Assembly (NCBI GenBank): GCA_008727115.1
Contig: CP044131.1
Location: forward strand, 2,356,001-2,420,000
Direction of reading: 5' to 3'
DNA from: Comamonas testosteroni
Lineage (GTDB): Bacteria > Pseudomonadota > Gammaproteobacteria > Burkholderiales > Burkholderiaceae_C
DNA length: 64,000 nt
A program made the translations under genes and the position numbers. This document shows positions 43,978 to 52,276 of this stretch, in pieces (position 1 is the first letter of the stretch; the number at the start of each line of letters is the position of its first letter). Under the pieces are notes generated by a model. The model searched no databases. It was not told the origin of the DNA and was given only the letters and a program-made list of their open reading frames with translations.

Positions 43978-44280
43978 TCAGGCGTGCAATGGCTGCACAG
44001 TCAGGCGAACACCAAGTGCATTGCACACTCTGCTGATGGTGTCGAAGCGTGGTTTGCTCTCCGGTCTCAGTGCCTTGTAAAGCGCCTCGCGAGTCATACC
44101 GCTGGCGTTTGCAATCTCAGTCATACCGCGCGCACGGGCAATCACACCAAGGGCATGCGCCAGTTCTGCGGGGTCATCTTCTTCAAGCACCAGTGACAAA
44201 TAGGCTGCCACCTCAGCTTCGGTAGTAAGGTGCTCGGCCATGTCAAAGGTGGGCAGGTCTGCAATCTTGGTCATGGTCAA
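43978..44280 (-). CDS. Antitoxin, HigA/addiction-module-antidote family
   Basis: A 100-residue antidote with the HTH segment GMTEIANASGMTREALYKAL and the family run RPESKPRFDTISRVCNALGV at residues 74-93. It is the second gene of a leftward toxin-antitoxin pair; its start overlaps the toxin stop by four bases. The antidote binds the toxin and the operon's operator. The order, toxin first, is typical of this family. Confidence 0.9.
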   Translation of the reverse strand: MTMTKIADLPTFDMAEHLTTEAEVAAYLSLVLEEDDPAELAHALGVIARARGMTEIANASGMTREALYKALRPESKPRFDTISRVCNALGVRLTVQPLHA

Positions 44281-44573
44281 TCCTCCAAAGTCCGGGACAA
44301 AGCAATCGCGGTCTGAATATCGGCCTGCTGGGTGGACTTGTCCCCTCCCCCCAGCATCACCACCAGCACATCACCGTGCTGCACGTAGTACATGCGCCAG
44401 CCGGGGCCGAAGTCCTCGCGTAGCTCATGCACGCCATCCCCCACGGGCTTGGTATCTCCAATCAGGCCGCGCTGCACCTTGTCCAGTCGCTTGGCAAGTC
44501 GGATGCGCGTCATGGTGTCGCGCAGGCCGAATAGCCATGCATCAAATTCAGCGGTTCGCTTGATGGTGAACAT
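44277..44573 (-). CDS. RelE/ParE-superfamily toxin (addiction-module killer)
   Basis: A 98-residue toxin with the family pattern FDAWLFGLRDTMTRIRLAKR (helix), GDTKPVGDGVHELREDFGPG and WRMYYVQHGDVLVVMLGGGD; residues R-E and Y-Y in the core sheet are usual RelE-type positions. Members cleave mRNA on the ribosome or inhibit gyrase. Being prophage-borne with its antidote, it likely helps maintain the element. It is first in the operon. Confidence 0.88.
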   Translation of the reverse strand: MFTIKRTAEFDAWLFGLRDTMTRIRLAKRLDKVQRGLIGDTKPVGDGVHELREDFGPGWRMYYVQHGDVLVVMLGGGDKSTQQADIQTAIALSRTLED

Positions 44574-44839
44574 GGGTCTATTGTAATCGTTCGTTCACAC
44601 GATGGGCAATCCACACCAAGGGAGAGGTAGCAGGGGCGGTGCATTGCTACTGATTCTATAGCTGAAAACGCTTATATTTATTGAGTTTTACACCAGTGGC
44701 ACCTAAAAATACAAGTCGCGTGCAAAGTATTCCCCGGCTGGCGCAGCTCTGCTTTTACGACTGGGGTTCCGCTGGGCTTGGTGTTGGGTTGCTGGCGCTG
44801 GTATCTGTGCTCGGCATCCATGGAAAGAGCCGCACAGGC

Positions 44840-46180
44840 CTACAGCACAGCGCGCAGCTTGCCGGGTTCTGCCTTGGCGTCAAACTGAACCCCGGCCTGC
44901 TCCAGAATCCACGCCTCAATGCGCTCCAAGAATGGGCGTAAGGCATCCACACTGCGTGGCCGGTAGCCCTCTGCTGTGGCGCTGGGTTTGTGGCCCATCG
45001 CCTGAGCAATCGCACCAGCTGGCGCCCCTGCGGCCTCACCAAGCAGGGAAAAGCTGCGGCGCAAACCGTGAAAGGTCAATCGTTCGATGGCCGCGGCTTG
45101 CAAGGCTTTGCTGTGGCATGAACGCACGTCAACGATGTGGCCCTTGGCCCCGGTGCTGGCAAACACAAACTCCCCCACCTTTGGCAGCCCAGACAGCATG
45201 TGGTGCAGATACGGAGTCAAAGGGATGGTCCGGCTGTCCTCCACCTTGTCGGCCAGTGTCAGCTTACGCCAACGGAAACTAACTTCCTTCCAACGCAAGG
45301 TCGCCATTTCCTCGCGGCGGGCCCCAGTCAGCAGCAGCGCGCGCAGGTATGCGCTGGCCGTGCGGTTATCCAGTTGCTCAACGCCAGACCACCAGGCTGC
45401 GACTTGCGCAATCTCCAATGCATCGGTGCGGCGGGTCATGGCTGGTAAGTTCTGCACGATAGCCGGGGCTTGCCCAGCCTCTCGATCAGTCAATGCTCTG
45501 TACTGTGGCTGCGACGCACACCAGCGTAAAAAGCCCCGGAACATCATCAAGGCCCGCGCGGCTTGGTGCTTGCCGGATTTGGCCTCTTGATCGTGCCATT
45601 GCTTGAGTGAGTCCTCATTGATGCCTGCCAGAGGCAGTGCCAGCAAAGGATGCAGTGGACCAGGGCGGGTCAGGCCCTGCCCCCTCTTCTTGGGCACACC
45701 GCCGGGCGCAGCCATCTTGTGCAAGTCATCCAGGTAGCGAGGCTTCCATGCATCGCGGCGCTTGGGCCGGCCATTTTCCAGGTACTGCGGCCAGACCTCA
45801 CCCACGGTCAAGGCCTGGGCCTGTTCTTGCCGGCGCTGGGCTTCCTGCTCGGCCTGCTGCTTTCGCTCCAGCTCGCGCGGGTCTTGCCCGTTATCCAGGG
45901 TCACAGCCAGACGACGAGCCTCGGTGCGCGCCTGCTCAATCGTCCAAGTCTTCACATCACCCAAGGTTCTACTGAAAAACGCACCTTGCTTGGTCTTGGT
46001 CTGAAAAACAAAGGACTTCACCCCCTTGGCAGTCACTCGCACACACAGGCCGGGAATTTCGCTGTCGCGCAGAAACGCCTTGTCCTTGCCGTCGGGACAT
46101 GTCAGTCGCTCCATCAGCCCCACGGTCAGCGCATGGCGTTCAGAAAGGTTTATCGGGGCATCTTTTTTGGGTCTGGCCAT
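44840..46180 (-). CDS. Tyrosine-type integrase of the prophage
   Basis: A 446-residue integrase of the P4/DUF4102 type: an N-terminal arm-binding region with GLCVRVTAKGVKSFVFQTKT, a core-binding part, and the catalytic domain with the first Arg in LLLTGARREEM (R288/R289), H371-x-x-R374 in FHGLRRSFS, H397 in MGHKPS and the nucleophile Y406 in ATAEGYRP. The start at 46180 follows GAAGGACTCGACC; a longer frame to 46234 is rejected. It lies 180 bp inside attR and should integrate the element at tRNA-Thr. A LexA-like box lies 96 bp upstream. Confidence 0.95.
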   Translation of the reverse strand: MARPKKDAPINLSERHALTVGLMERLTCPDGKDKAFLRDSEIPGLCVRVTAKGVKSFVFQTKTKQGAFFSRTLGDVKTWTIEQARTEARRLAVTLDNGQDPRELERKQQAEQEAQRRQEQAQALTVGEVWPQYLENGRPKRRDAWKPRYLDDLHKMAAPGGVPKKRGQGLTRPGPLHPLLALPLAGINEDSLKQWHDQEAKSGKHQAARALMMFRGFLRWCASQPQYRALTDREAGQAPAIVQNLPAMTRRTDALEIAQVAAWWSGVEQLDNRTASAYLRALLLTGARREEMATLRWKEVSFRWRKLTLADKVEDSRTIPLTPYLHHMLSGLPKVGEFVFASTGAKGHIVDVRSCHSKALQAAAIERLTFHGLRRSFSLLGEAAGAPAGAIAQAMGHKPSATAEGYRPRSVDALRPFLERIEAWILEQAGVQFDAKAEPGKLRAVL

Positions 46181-46275
46181 GGTCGAGTCCTTCAAGGGTT
46201 GAGGATGCATGAGCTCCATGCATCCCCCATGCATCCTGAACGACCATATTTTGATCTATCTTAATCAACACAAAT

Positions 46276-46291
46276 CTGTAATTTTTTACAG
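46276..46291 (-). promoter_or_regulatory. LexA-like box upstream of the integrase
   Basis: CTGTAATTTTTTACAG fits the CTGT-N8-ACAG SOS box with perfect symmetry of the outer six bases. A weaker copy, ATGTAAATATATACAG, lies at 46331-46346. Together they suggest SOS control of int; phage-repressor control is the alternative. Confidence 0.55.
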
Positions 46292-46362
46292 TGGATTTTC
46301 CGTAAGTGCTTGATTTTTACCCTGAAAGGTATGTAAATATATACAGATCAACACATTCGCTT

Positions 46363-46415
46363 GCTCATTCGTAATGAGAAGGTTGGGTGTTCGATTCATC
46401 TCTCCGGCACCAAGT
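46363..46415 (+). repeat. attR: displaced tRNA-Thr 3'-end copy
   Basis: 53 bp matching 10746-10798 except T46384. It is not part of a functional tRNA because the 5' half is missing. It marks the right end of the prophage. Confidence 0.92.
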
Positions 46416-46424
46416 CAGATAAGG

Positions 46425-46460
46425 AAACCCCGCTATTTTTTGCATAGCGGGGTTTTTCTT
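46425..46460 (+). terminator. Original tRNA-Thr terminator next to attR
   Basis: AAACCCCGCTAT (46425-46436) pairs with ATAGCGGGGTTT (46444-46455), followed by TTCTT. By the logic of integration this is the chromosome's own tRNA terminator. Confidence 0.85.
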
Positions 46461-46630
46461 TTACCGGACGATGTAAGGGCGGATGTAAGTCAATTTTTGC
46501 GATGCATCTTGGCTGGCGGCCAGCAAAACCCACGGCACCAGATCAACAAATAGTTCTAGAGAGCAAGTCCTAGAAGTCCTAATGTCCTGCTGCAGTTGCG
46601 TGCTCCCCCGGTCGCCTCTAGCATTCGCGC

Positions 46631-46903
46631 ATGGATGAAAACAAAGAAAACGACCAGGAGACACGTTTGCGCGAAATCCACGCCCAAGGAGAGCGGGACT
46701 TCTACGCCAACAAAAATGAATTCAACTGTCCGTTTGAATTCGGCACACCCGAATACAACGAGTACGAACGAGCTTGGGTGCAAGCCCTAAAGAGAACACC
46801 GACGGAAGCTCTGAATAGTGTCAGCAGCAACTGGTGGCCAGCTCCAGACCCCAAGCCTTATGAACCGCCGCAGGTGAACGAATACGCCAGGCGCAAGGGC
46901 TGA
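46631..46903 (+). CDS. Small unknown protein (90 residues)
   Basis: A charged, soluble protein (DENKENDQETRLREIHAQGE, then FNCPFEFGTPEYNEYERAWV) with no family I recognise. No strong Shine-Dalgarno sequence is seen. It lies just outside the prophage's right end, in a region of mobile debris, and may be left from an older element. Composition looks protein-like, but confidence is moderate. Confidence 0.5.
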   Translation: MDENKENDQETRLREIHAQGERDFYANKNEFNCPFEFGTPEYNEYERAWVQALKRTPTEALNSVSSNWWPAPDPKPYEPPQVNEYARRKG

Positions 46904-47260
46904 GAGCCTTCTCCAGACGCGATGCCAAGCGTTTGATTTCTTGTTAAAACAATCAAACAGCTTTAACAATTCGAAAAATCAAAACGCCCTGCAAACCCGC
47001 ATGGATGCTAGGTTTCAGGGAGTTTTACTTCGGCCTGTTTGATTTAACAAATAATCATACAGGGAGAATTTTTTGCGCATGCGGAACAGTACGGTCTAGA
47101 GGCCGAGAGGCTACAGCCTTTGACCACCCCTCCCCTTTTTTACCTTCTGTCAAGCGGAATTCGCAATAAGCTTCTAGTGCTTTGCCATTGCCTTGGAGTA
47201 ATTGCACACATTGATTGCCGTTGATTTGATATTGCTTTTCGTATCGAAAGGAATATCCCG
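46904..47260. other. AT-rich gap
   Basis: 357 bp with AT-rich stretches and no gene. A short repeated theme, GTTTGATT/AATCAAAC, occurs at 46934, 46957 and 47037. The promoter of the interrupted gene at 47261 may be here. Confidence 0.4.
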
Positions 47261-47704
47261 GTGCGCATCTCGGCCAACAAGCTTGCAGAATTACTGATTA
47301 CTCCCAACCCAGTAAGACGCGGGAGAATCGTTCACGATCAAAAATATCCCAATGGCGCAATCGTCCCGCTTTACCGCAATGCGTTCGCCCCTATCGAGGA
47401 CTACTTAAAAAACGGCCGCAACAGGCAGGACTTGATTACTGCCGCTAACAGGTTGCGTGATAACCGTGAAGGAACCGAGTGGGCTATAGACGATCGCTGG
47501 AATACTGCAGAAGCTCTGGAGTTGTTTGCCGATATTGCAGAAGGCCTCCCCACGGAAGACGGCATCACCTACACGAGAGGCGATAACAATGCGCCGAAAC
47601 TTAGCATTTCTGGTGTTGACGTGAGTGTCCGTCCGGACTTCATCGTAAATTTCACAAAGCGAGGCGTCAGGCATACCGGCGCGATAAAGCTCTACTTTGT
47701 AAAG

Positions 47705-48826
47705 GGCGGATTCAAATGTGAAGTGCAACACCCTTGAATTCAATGGATGAGGGTGGAGTGCTGGGGAGAGTTGATCAGTAGCTCTCGATAAACCGACAGC
47801 GGTGATCGTACCCCAAGGCCCTTGCGAGGGCGGTTGTTGATTTCATCAGCAATCGCATCGAGTTGCTCTTGGCTGTAGATGCTCAGATCCATGCCTTTGG
47901 GCAGGTACTGGCGCACCAAGCCATTCATGTTCTCGTTGGAGCCACGCTGCCACGGGCTGTGTGGGTCACAGAAGTACACCGCCACGCCCGTGTTGGCGGT
48001 CAATTGCTTGTGTAGCGCCATCTCCTTGCCCTGGTCGTACGTCATGCTTTGGCGCATGGGCTGCGCAATGCCCAGCAGCTTATCTGTAAAGGCTTGCATG
48101 ACATTGGCTGCACTGGCTGGTTTGAACGCAGGCAACTTGACCAGCATGAGCAGTCGGCTGGTGCGCTCGACCAAGGTGCCTACGGCACTTGCATTGCCAG
48201 CACCCTTGATGAGGTCACCTTCCCAATGCCCTGGGAACTGCCGATCCTCAACTTCAGGCGGACGTACGTGGATGCTGAGCATGTCTGGGATCTGTCCACG
48301 ACGATCCTGTCCTTTGCTACGGGGCAGCCGTTTGTTGTGAGCATGGCGCAAAGTGGCAATCAATTCCTTGCGCAACTCACCCACGGGCTGGGCATAGATG
48401 CAGTTGTAGATGGTTTCGTGCGACACGCGTAGCTCATGGCCTTTGGGGTACAGGCGTGCAAGTGTCAGCGCAATTTGCTCTGGTGACCAACGCAAACGCA
48501 AGAAATGCAATACCAAGAACCACAAGATCCCTTGTGAATGAAGCTTGGGATCAGATCTTGTGCTGCGTCTTCTGTAAAGCCACTGCTGTTGCGCTTGCCT
48601 GCTGGCATATCCATCGCTGGATACTGAGTTGCGAGCAATCTCACGGCTGACGGTGCTGGCACTGCGCCCTAGCAAACGCGCAATGCTGCGTACGCTATGA
48701 CGCTGCAGCAGCAAACTGGCTATGGTGACTCTGTCTTCTGGTTGAAGTTGGCGATAGGACGAACGACTTGCTGACATCTGCTGACCTTAACGGTTGCAGG
48801 TGTTGCACTTCACATTTGAATCCGCC
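47705..48826 (-). mobile_element. IS30-family insertion sequence
   Basis: 1122 bp with perfect 28-bp terminal inverted repeats (47705-47732 and 48799-48826; outer bases GGCGGATTCAAATGTG) and a 3-bp duplication AAG. It is intact and sits inside the gene at 47261. Confidence 0.92.
47740..48777 (-). CDS. IS30-family transposase
   Basis: A 345-residue DDE transposase. The N-terminal HTH is HSVRSIARLLGRSASTVSRE. The catalytic domain has the first Asp in GHWEGDLIKG, the second in MTYDQGKEMA, and the Glu in WQRGSNENMNGLVRQYLPKG, all IS30 landmarks. Full length with intact inverted repeats, so probably functional. Confidence 0.95.
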   Translation of the reverse strand: MSASRSSYRQLQPEDRVTIASLLLQRHSVRSIARLLGRSASTVSREIARNSVSSDGYASRQAQQQWLYRRRSTRSDPKLHSQGILWFLVLHFLRLRWSPEQIALTLARLYPKGHELRVSHETIYNCIYAQPVGELRKELIATLRHAHNKRLPRSKGQDRRGQIPDMLSIHVRPPEVEDRQFPGHWEGDLIKGAGNASAVGTLVERTSRLLMLVKLPAFKPASAANVMQAFTDKLLGIAQPMRQSMTYDQGKEMALHKQLTANTGVAVYFCDPHSPWQRGSNENMNGLVRQYLPKGMDLSIYSQEQLDAIADEINNRPRKGLGVRSPLSVYRELLINSPQHSTLIH

Positions 48827-49082
48827 AAGAATAAAGATAAAGCATTAACACGCCAGGGTTCCGAGTACGTTTCTGCGCTCCTGTACCGCTGGCTTGAGGA
48901 AAACGCTCCTGATGGAGTAAAGCCTTCGTATGCCCATTGCTTGAGCATCGACGTGTTTCGCCAAACAACTGCACAAGCACCGCGCAGCAACACCCGCCGC
49001 ATGCAGGAAATATCGATGGCCTGCCAAGATATTGCATACCGCTGGCCTCATATCTAAAAAAAGAAAGCCCCGCAGGGCGAAC

Positions 49083-50547
49083 GGTCCTTCGTCATTTCGT
49101 GTGGAACACAACACTCACAATGCTCCCCTGGTTGTTGAGCCCGGTGGGCATGTGTGCAGGCCGCTGGCCGGCCTGTGCACATGTCCACGAGGCGTGTTTG
49201 ATCAGGAGGATGAGTCCATGGGCATTGCCGTAGAAGCTCTGTTCACCAGCGCGCTGGGCTTGCAGCCGCCGTGGGTCGTCGATGACGTCAGGCTCGACAC
49301 CGCCAAGCGGCGTATCGACTTCGAGATCGGCTGCCACACCAGCAGGCTCGCCTGCCCGGCATGCGGTGCGGCCACGCAACCGGTGCACGACCGGCTGCGC
49401 CGATCCTGGCGGCACCTGGACTTCTTCCAGTTCGAGGCCTGGCTGCACTGCGACGTGCCGCGCGTGGCCTGCGGTGCCTGCGGCAAGACCACGCAGGTGG
49501 CCGTGCCCTGGGCGCGTCCGGGCTCGGGCTTCACCGCGGCGTTCGAAGCGCTGGCGCTGACCTTGTGCCTGGACCTGCCGGTGCGCCAGGCCGCCGAGTT
49601 GCTGCGCTGCAAGGACAAGCGGCTGTGGCGGCGCATCGAGTTCTACGTCGCGCAGGCGCGTGCGCTGGAAGACTTCGCCGGCGTGCGCACGGTGGGCATC
49701 GACGAGACCAGCCTGCGGCGCGGGCAGCACTACATCACCGTCGTGCACGACCTGGATCGCAAGCGGCTGCTGTTCGCCACCGAGGGGCGCGAGCACCGCA
49801 CGGTGGTGGAGTTCGCCGAGGATCTGAAGGCCCATGGCGGCGATCCCGCCCAGGTGCGGCACGTGTGCATGGACATGAGCGCAGCCTACGCCAAGGGCGT
49901 GGCGCTGGCGCTGCCCGAGGCGCAGATCAGCTACGACCGCTTTCACGTCGTCTCGATGGCCATCGATGCGATGGACCAGGTGCGCCGCGCGGAGATGGCC
50001 ACCGACGCGCAGGCGGTGCGAGCCGCGCTGGGCGCTGGCGGCCGCAAGACGCTCAGGCAGCTGCTGTGGGGCATGCGGCGCAACCCCAGCACCTGGAGCG
50101 CCCGCCAGCTCGATGCCATGCACTGGCTGCAGCGCTCGACGCTCAAGAGCGCGCGGGCGTGGCGGCTGAAGATGGCGCTGCGCGCGGTGTACGCACGGGC
50201 CACAGCGCACAACAGCATCGAACAGGCCGCATCCGACCTCAGGGCCTGGCTGAGCTGGGCGCGGCGCTGTCGGCTCGAGCCGTTCAAGAAGCTGGCCGCC
50301 ACGCTCAAGGAGCGGTTCGACGCGGTGGTGCGCGGCATGGTCGATCACCGCAGCAACGCCTTCGTCGAGGCGATGAACGGGCTGCTGCAGCAGGCCAAGC
50401 GCGCCGCGCGCGGCTTCAGGACGAGCCAGAACTTCATCGCCATCGCCTACCTGCGCATGTCCAAGCTCAAGCACCTGCCGGCCAGTCCGTTCGCGCCAGC
50501 CATGCCGACATGACGCGAAGCGTTTCCACACAAAACGGCATAGAGCC
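49083..50547 (+). mobile_element. ISL3-family insertion sequence
   Basis: 1465 bp, flanked by the 8-bp direct repeat GGGCGAAC (49075-49082 and 50548-50555). Imperfect terminal repeats share GTGTGGAA. It was inserted inside a dyad GCCCCGC...GCGGGGC that looks like a leftward terminator. Confidence 0.9.
49218..50513 (+). CDS. ISL3-family transposase
   Basis: A 431-residue transposase started at ATG 49218 after AGGAGGA; a longer frame upstream is rejected. The N-terminal zinc-ribbon has two CxxC pairs (CPACGAAT and CGACGKTT). The catalytic domain shows GIDETSLRRG (first Asp), CMDMSAAYAKGVAL (second Asp) and SNAFVEAMNGLLQQAKR (Glu), usual for ISL3. Its GC content is higher than that of its neighbours, in line with recent arrival. 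Confidence 0.95.
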   Translation: MGIAVEALFTSALGLQPPWVVDDVRLDTAKRRIDFEIGCHTSRLACPACGAATQPVHDRLRRSWRHLDFFQFEAWLHCDVPRVACGACGKTTQVAVPWARPGSGFTAAFEALALTLCLDLPVRQAAELLRCKDKRLWRRIEFYVAQARALEDFAGVRTVGIDETSLRRGQHYITVVHDLDRKRLLFATEGREHRTVVEFAEDLKAHGGDPAQVRHVCMDMSAAYAKGVALALPEAQISYDRFHVVSMAIDAMDQVRRAEMATDAQAVRAALGAGGRKTLRQLLWGMRRNPSTWSARQLDAMHWLQRSTLKSARAWRLKMALRAVYARATAHNSIEQAASDLRAWLSWARRCRLEPFKKLAATLKERFDAVVRGMVDHRSNAFVEAMNGLLQQAKRAARGFRTSQNFIAIAYLRMSKLKHLPASPFAPAMPT

Positions 50548-50662
50548 GGGCGAACCATGCGGGGCAGTGCCCACCACGCAGCGTAAAAGTAATGTCTGCC
50601 GTGGGCTCTCGGGGTTATTCACTTGCAGGCCCACTCACCGAGTAACGGCCTTACGTTGAGGC

Positions 50663-51421
50663 TTACGTTCTCACACCGCTGATAACTGCCAAGGCCTTGG
50701 GGTATCCGATTGCCACATCAGCACGGACATGGCAGATAAAGCCCACCTCACCGGTGCCTGCATACAGCTCCTGGGCCAATTGAATCGACACCTGCTCACG
50801 CAACATGAAATTCACGCGGGAAAAGTCGCCCACATAGATCTCGCTGCAGTCATCAGCCGTGCCCACGTCCAGATTGTCTGGGATTGCAGTAGTGCTCAGC
50901 AGGTTCAGCTTCTCGATCATGTCGGGCTTGCGCAGGGGCTGGCCGGTGGTGTCGGTCAAGCTGGCCAGCTTCACCAAAAAGCGAGGGCTCATGATGGCGG
51001 CCGTGGGTTGTGGCGCGTTGGCCTGCAGAATGCTCTGAATGGCCGTAAAGAAGTTGGCATAGCCAGCCAGGTCTGCGCCATTGGCACCATCGGTCACATA
51101 CGGTATTCAAAATGCCCAGCGGCTCGGGTTCGTGCCACTACCGCGCAAGCCGGTGCGATCCAACTCCACTGCAAACGCTTGGGCAAGCGCAATAGTGAGA
51201 GCCTGGGACATGTTGGGTGCATCAGCCAGCAGCTCACGGCTTACCTCAAACAGGAAAGCCAAGGACTTGGGCTCCGACCGCACAGCGCGGAATGTGGGCT
51301 CAGACTGCGCAACCTAGCCCGCCTCCAAACCCATGTTGCGATTCTCAATAGATGCACAGAATCGTCCCGCCCGCAGACAGTGAGTGGCATAGCTGCGTCT
51401 GGGGTTGGGGCCGCTCGACCT
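50663..51421 (-). pseudogene. Decayed HK97-type major capsid protein
   Basis: Leftward remnants of an HK97-fold capsid gene are spread over two frames. Upstream part: VRSEPKSLAFLFEVSRELLA, then MSQALTIALAQAFAVELDRT and GLRGSGTNP, with an in-frame TAG before VAQSEPTF and a frameshift after NPSR. Downstream part (50663-51097): FLVKLASLTDTTGQPLRKPD and then SRVNFMLREQVSIQLAQELY, with a normal C-terminus. It is a different capsid family from that of the intact prophage, so it comes from another, older phage. Confidence 0.8.
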
Positions 51422-51486
51422 CTTCAAGTGGGCTTACGCAACAACACCAGCACAAGCACTCATAAACCTTTGCTGCTTCATGCAAT

Positions 51487-51516
51487 TTGCCTATAAAGCG
51501 GCATATACCTTATAAT
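51487..51516 (+). promoter_or_regulatory. Candidate sigma-70 promoter
   Basis: TTGCCT (51487-51492), an 18-bp spacer and a perfect TATAAT (51511-51516). It could drive the 51737-infA pair. The rest of 51422-51736 contains no gene I can support. Confidence 0.4.
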
Positions 51517-51736
51517 TGACAACTTTGCTGCGCGGCACTTGCCCCACGCAGTAATTTCCGGCAGTTCTCACGTTGCCCGCATCAGGCTCCTTGTTGCCTG
51601 GCGCTCTCTGGCAAGAAGTCCGCGTCTTCGCTCTCAGCTGACACGCGTCGTTCAGGCTCATCCGAGCCGAATGGTTTTCATTTTTTGGACGGTTCCTCTT
51701 CTGATCACCAGCAGATGGTGCCGTCGTTGACTCGAT

Positions 51737-51955
51737 ATGCACACAGAATCTATTACAGAGCGTGTCGGCAACTACGTAGTAACTGCCCTCACCCAATCTA
51801 ACCACTCCGGCAAGGTCACCGCATCGGTTTCCATCCGCCGGGGCAAGTATGACCGGATCTTCCGGTTCATCCGCCAGTTCGACAACACAGGATCCGCCAG
51901 TAAATATGCACTTGCCGAAGGGCGCTGCATGGTGCTGGAAAACCAGTTGAATTGA
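51737..51955 (+). CDS. Small unknown protein upstream of infA
   Basis: A 72-residue protein with a strand-turn layout ([34 protein letters not shown]). Similar small proteins of Comamonadaceae are encoded near stress or translation genes, but I know no function. It ends 22 bp before infA and probably shares its transcript. No strong Shine-Dalgarno sequence is visible. Confidence 0.55.
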   Translation: MHTESITERVGNYVVTALTQSNHSGKVTASVSIRRGKYDRIFRFIRQFDNTGSASKYALAEGRCMVLENQLN

Positions 51956-51977
51956 ATCTCTCTCGAAAGGATACGTT

Positions 51978-52238
51978 TTGGCCAAAGAAGAACTGATTGA
52001 AATGCAAGGCAGAGTGGACGAAGTTCTGCCTGATGCCCGTTTTCGCGTCACGCTGGACAACGGCCACCAGCTGATTGCCTACTCCGGCGGCAAGATGCGC
52101 AAGCACCGCATTCGCGTGCTCGCGGGTGACAAGGTGACTCTGGAAATGTCGCCCTATGACCTGAACAAGGGTCGCCTGACCTTCCGTCACATTGAGCGCA
52201 ACAATAACAACCCTGCGCCTCAGCAGCGTCGCCACTAA
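51978..52238 (+). CDS. infA: Translation initiation factor IF-1
   Basis: An 86-residue IF-1, which binds the ribosomal A site during initiation. The OB-fold runs are present: [20 protein letters not shown], then [20 protein letters not shown] and the family ending [14 protein letters not shown], extended by an Asn/Gln/Arg-rich tail as in the longer IF-1 paralogue of betaproteobacteria. The start codon is TTG behind GAAAGGATACGTT. A second, shorter infA would be expected elsewhere in the genome. Confidence 0.93.
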   Translation: MAKEELIEMQGRVDEVLPDARFRVTLDNGHQLIAYSGGKMRKHRIRVLAGDKVTLEMSPYDLNKGRLTFRHIERNNNNPAPQQRRH

Positions 52239-52253
52239 AAGCGCACGCGCCAC

Positions 52254-52276
52254 AGCCGGCGGTGTATGCGCCGGCT
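52254..52276 (+). terminator. Hairpin after infA
   Basis: AGCCGGCG (52254-52261) pairs perfectly with CGCCGGCT (52269-52276) around a 7-base loop, 16 bp after the infA stop. No clear T-run follows. Confidence 0.6.

Larger units (their letters stand above)
10746..46415. mobile_element. Prophage integrated in tRNA-Thr
   Basis: An element of about 35.7 kb is bounded by 53-bp repeats of the tRNA-Thr 3' end and carries a tyrosine integrase at its right end. The order is: Abi_C/HEPN cargo, structured RNA, regulators (ORF6N-KilAC, Rha, S24 domain), unknown early genes, KAP ATPase, minus-strand cargo, then a rightward head module (terminases, portal, scaffold, capsid, adaptor, virion proteins, 2174-residue polyvalent protein), HEPN gene, toxin-antitoxin pair and integrase. 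Portal and terminase are of P22-like podovirus type. Tail and lysis genes are not recognisable, so it may be defective or satellite-like. Confidence 0.92.
47261..49057 (+). pseudogene. Unknown gene split by an IS30-family element
   Basis: Excising 47705-48826 and one copy of the 3-bp duplication AAG joins 47261-47704 to 48830-49057 in frame: 223 residues, joined GAIKLYFVK-NKDKALTRQG. The segment SVRPDFIVN, then TGAIKLYF, resembles a PD-(D/E)xK nuclease core, but this is tentative. The second half is helical. As it stands the protein is truncated and ends with IS-encoded residues (GGFKCEVQHP). It belongs to the debris right of the prophage. Confidence 0.75.

Noticed and set aside
46363-46438. 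Second tRNA-Thr gene
   Set aside because: Only the 3' part from the anticodon arm is present; the 5' acceptor and D-arm are missing, so it is the attR remnant.
51491-52060. 189-residue minus-strand frame opposite infA
   Set aside because: Runs antisense through infA and the 72-residue gene; Ser/Arg-rich shadow.
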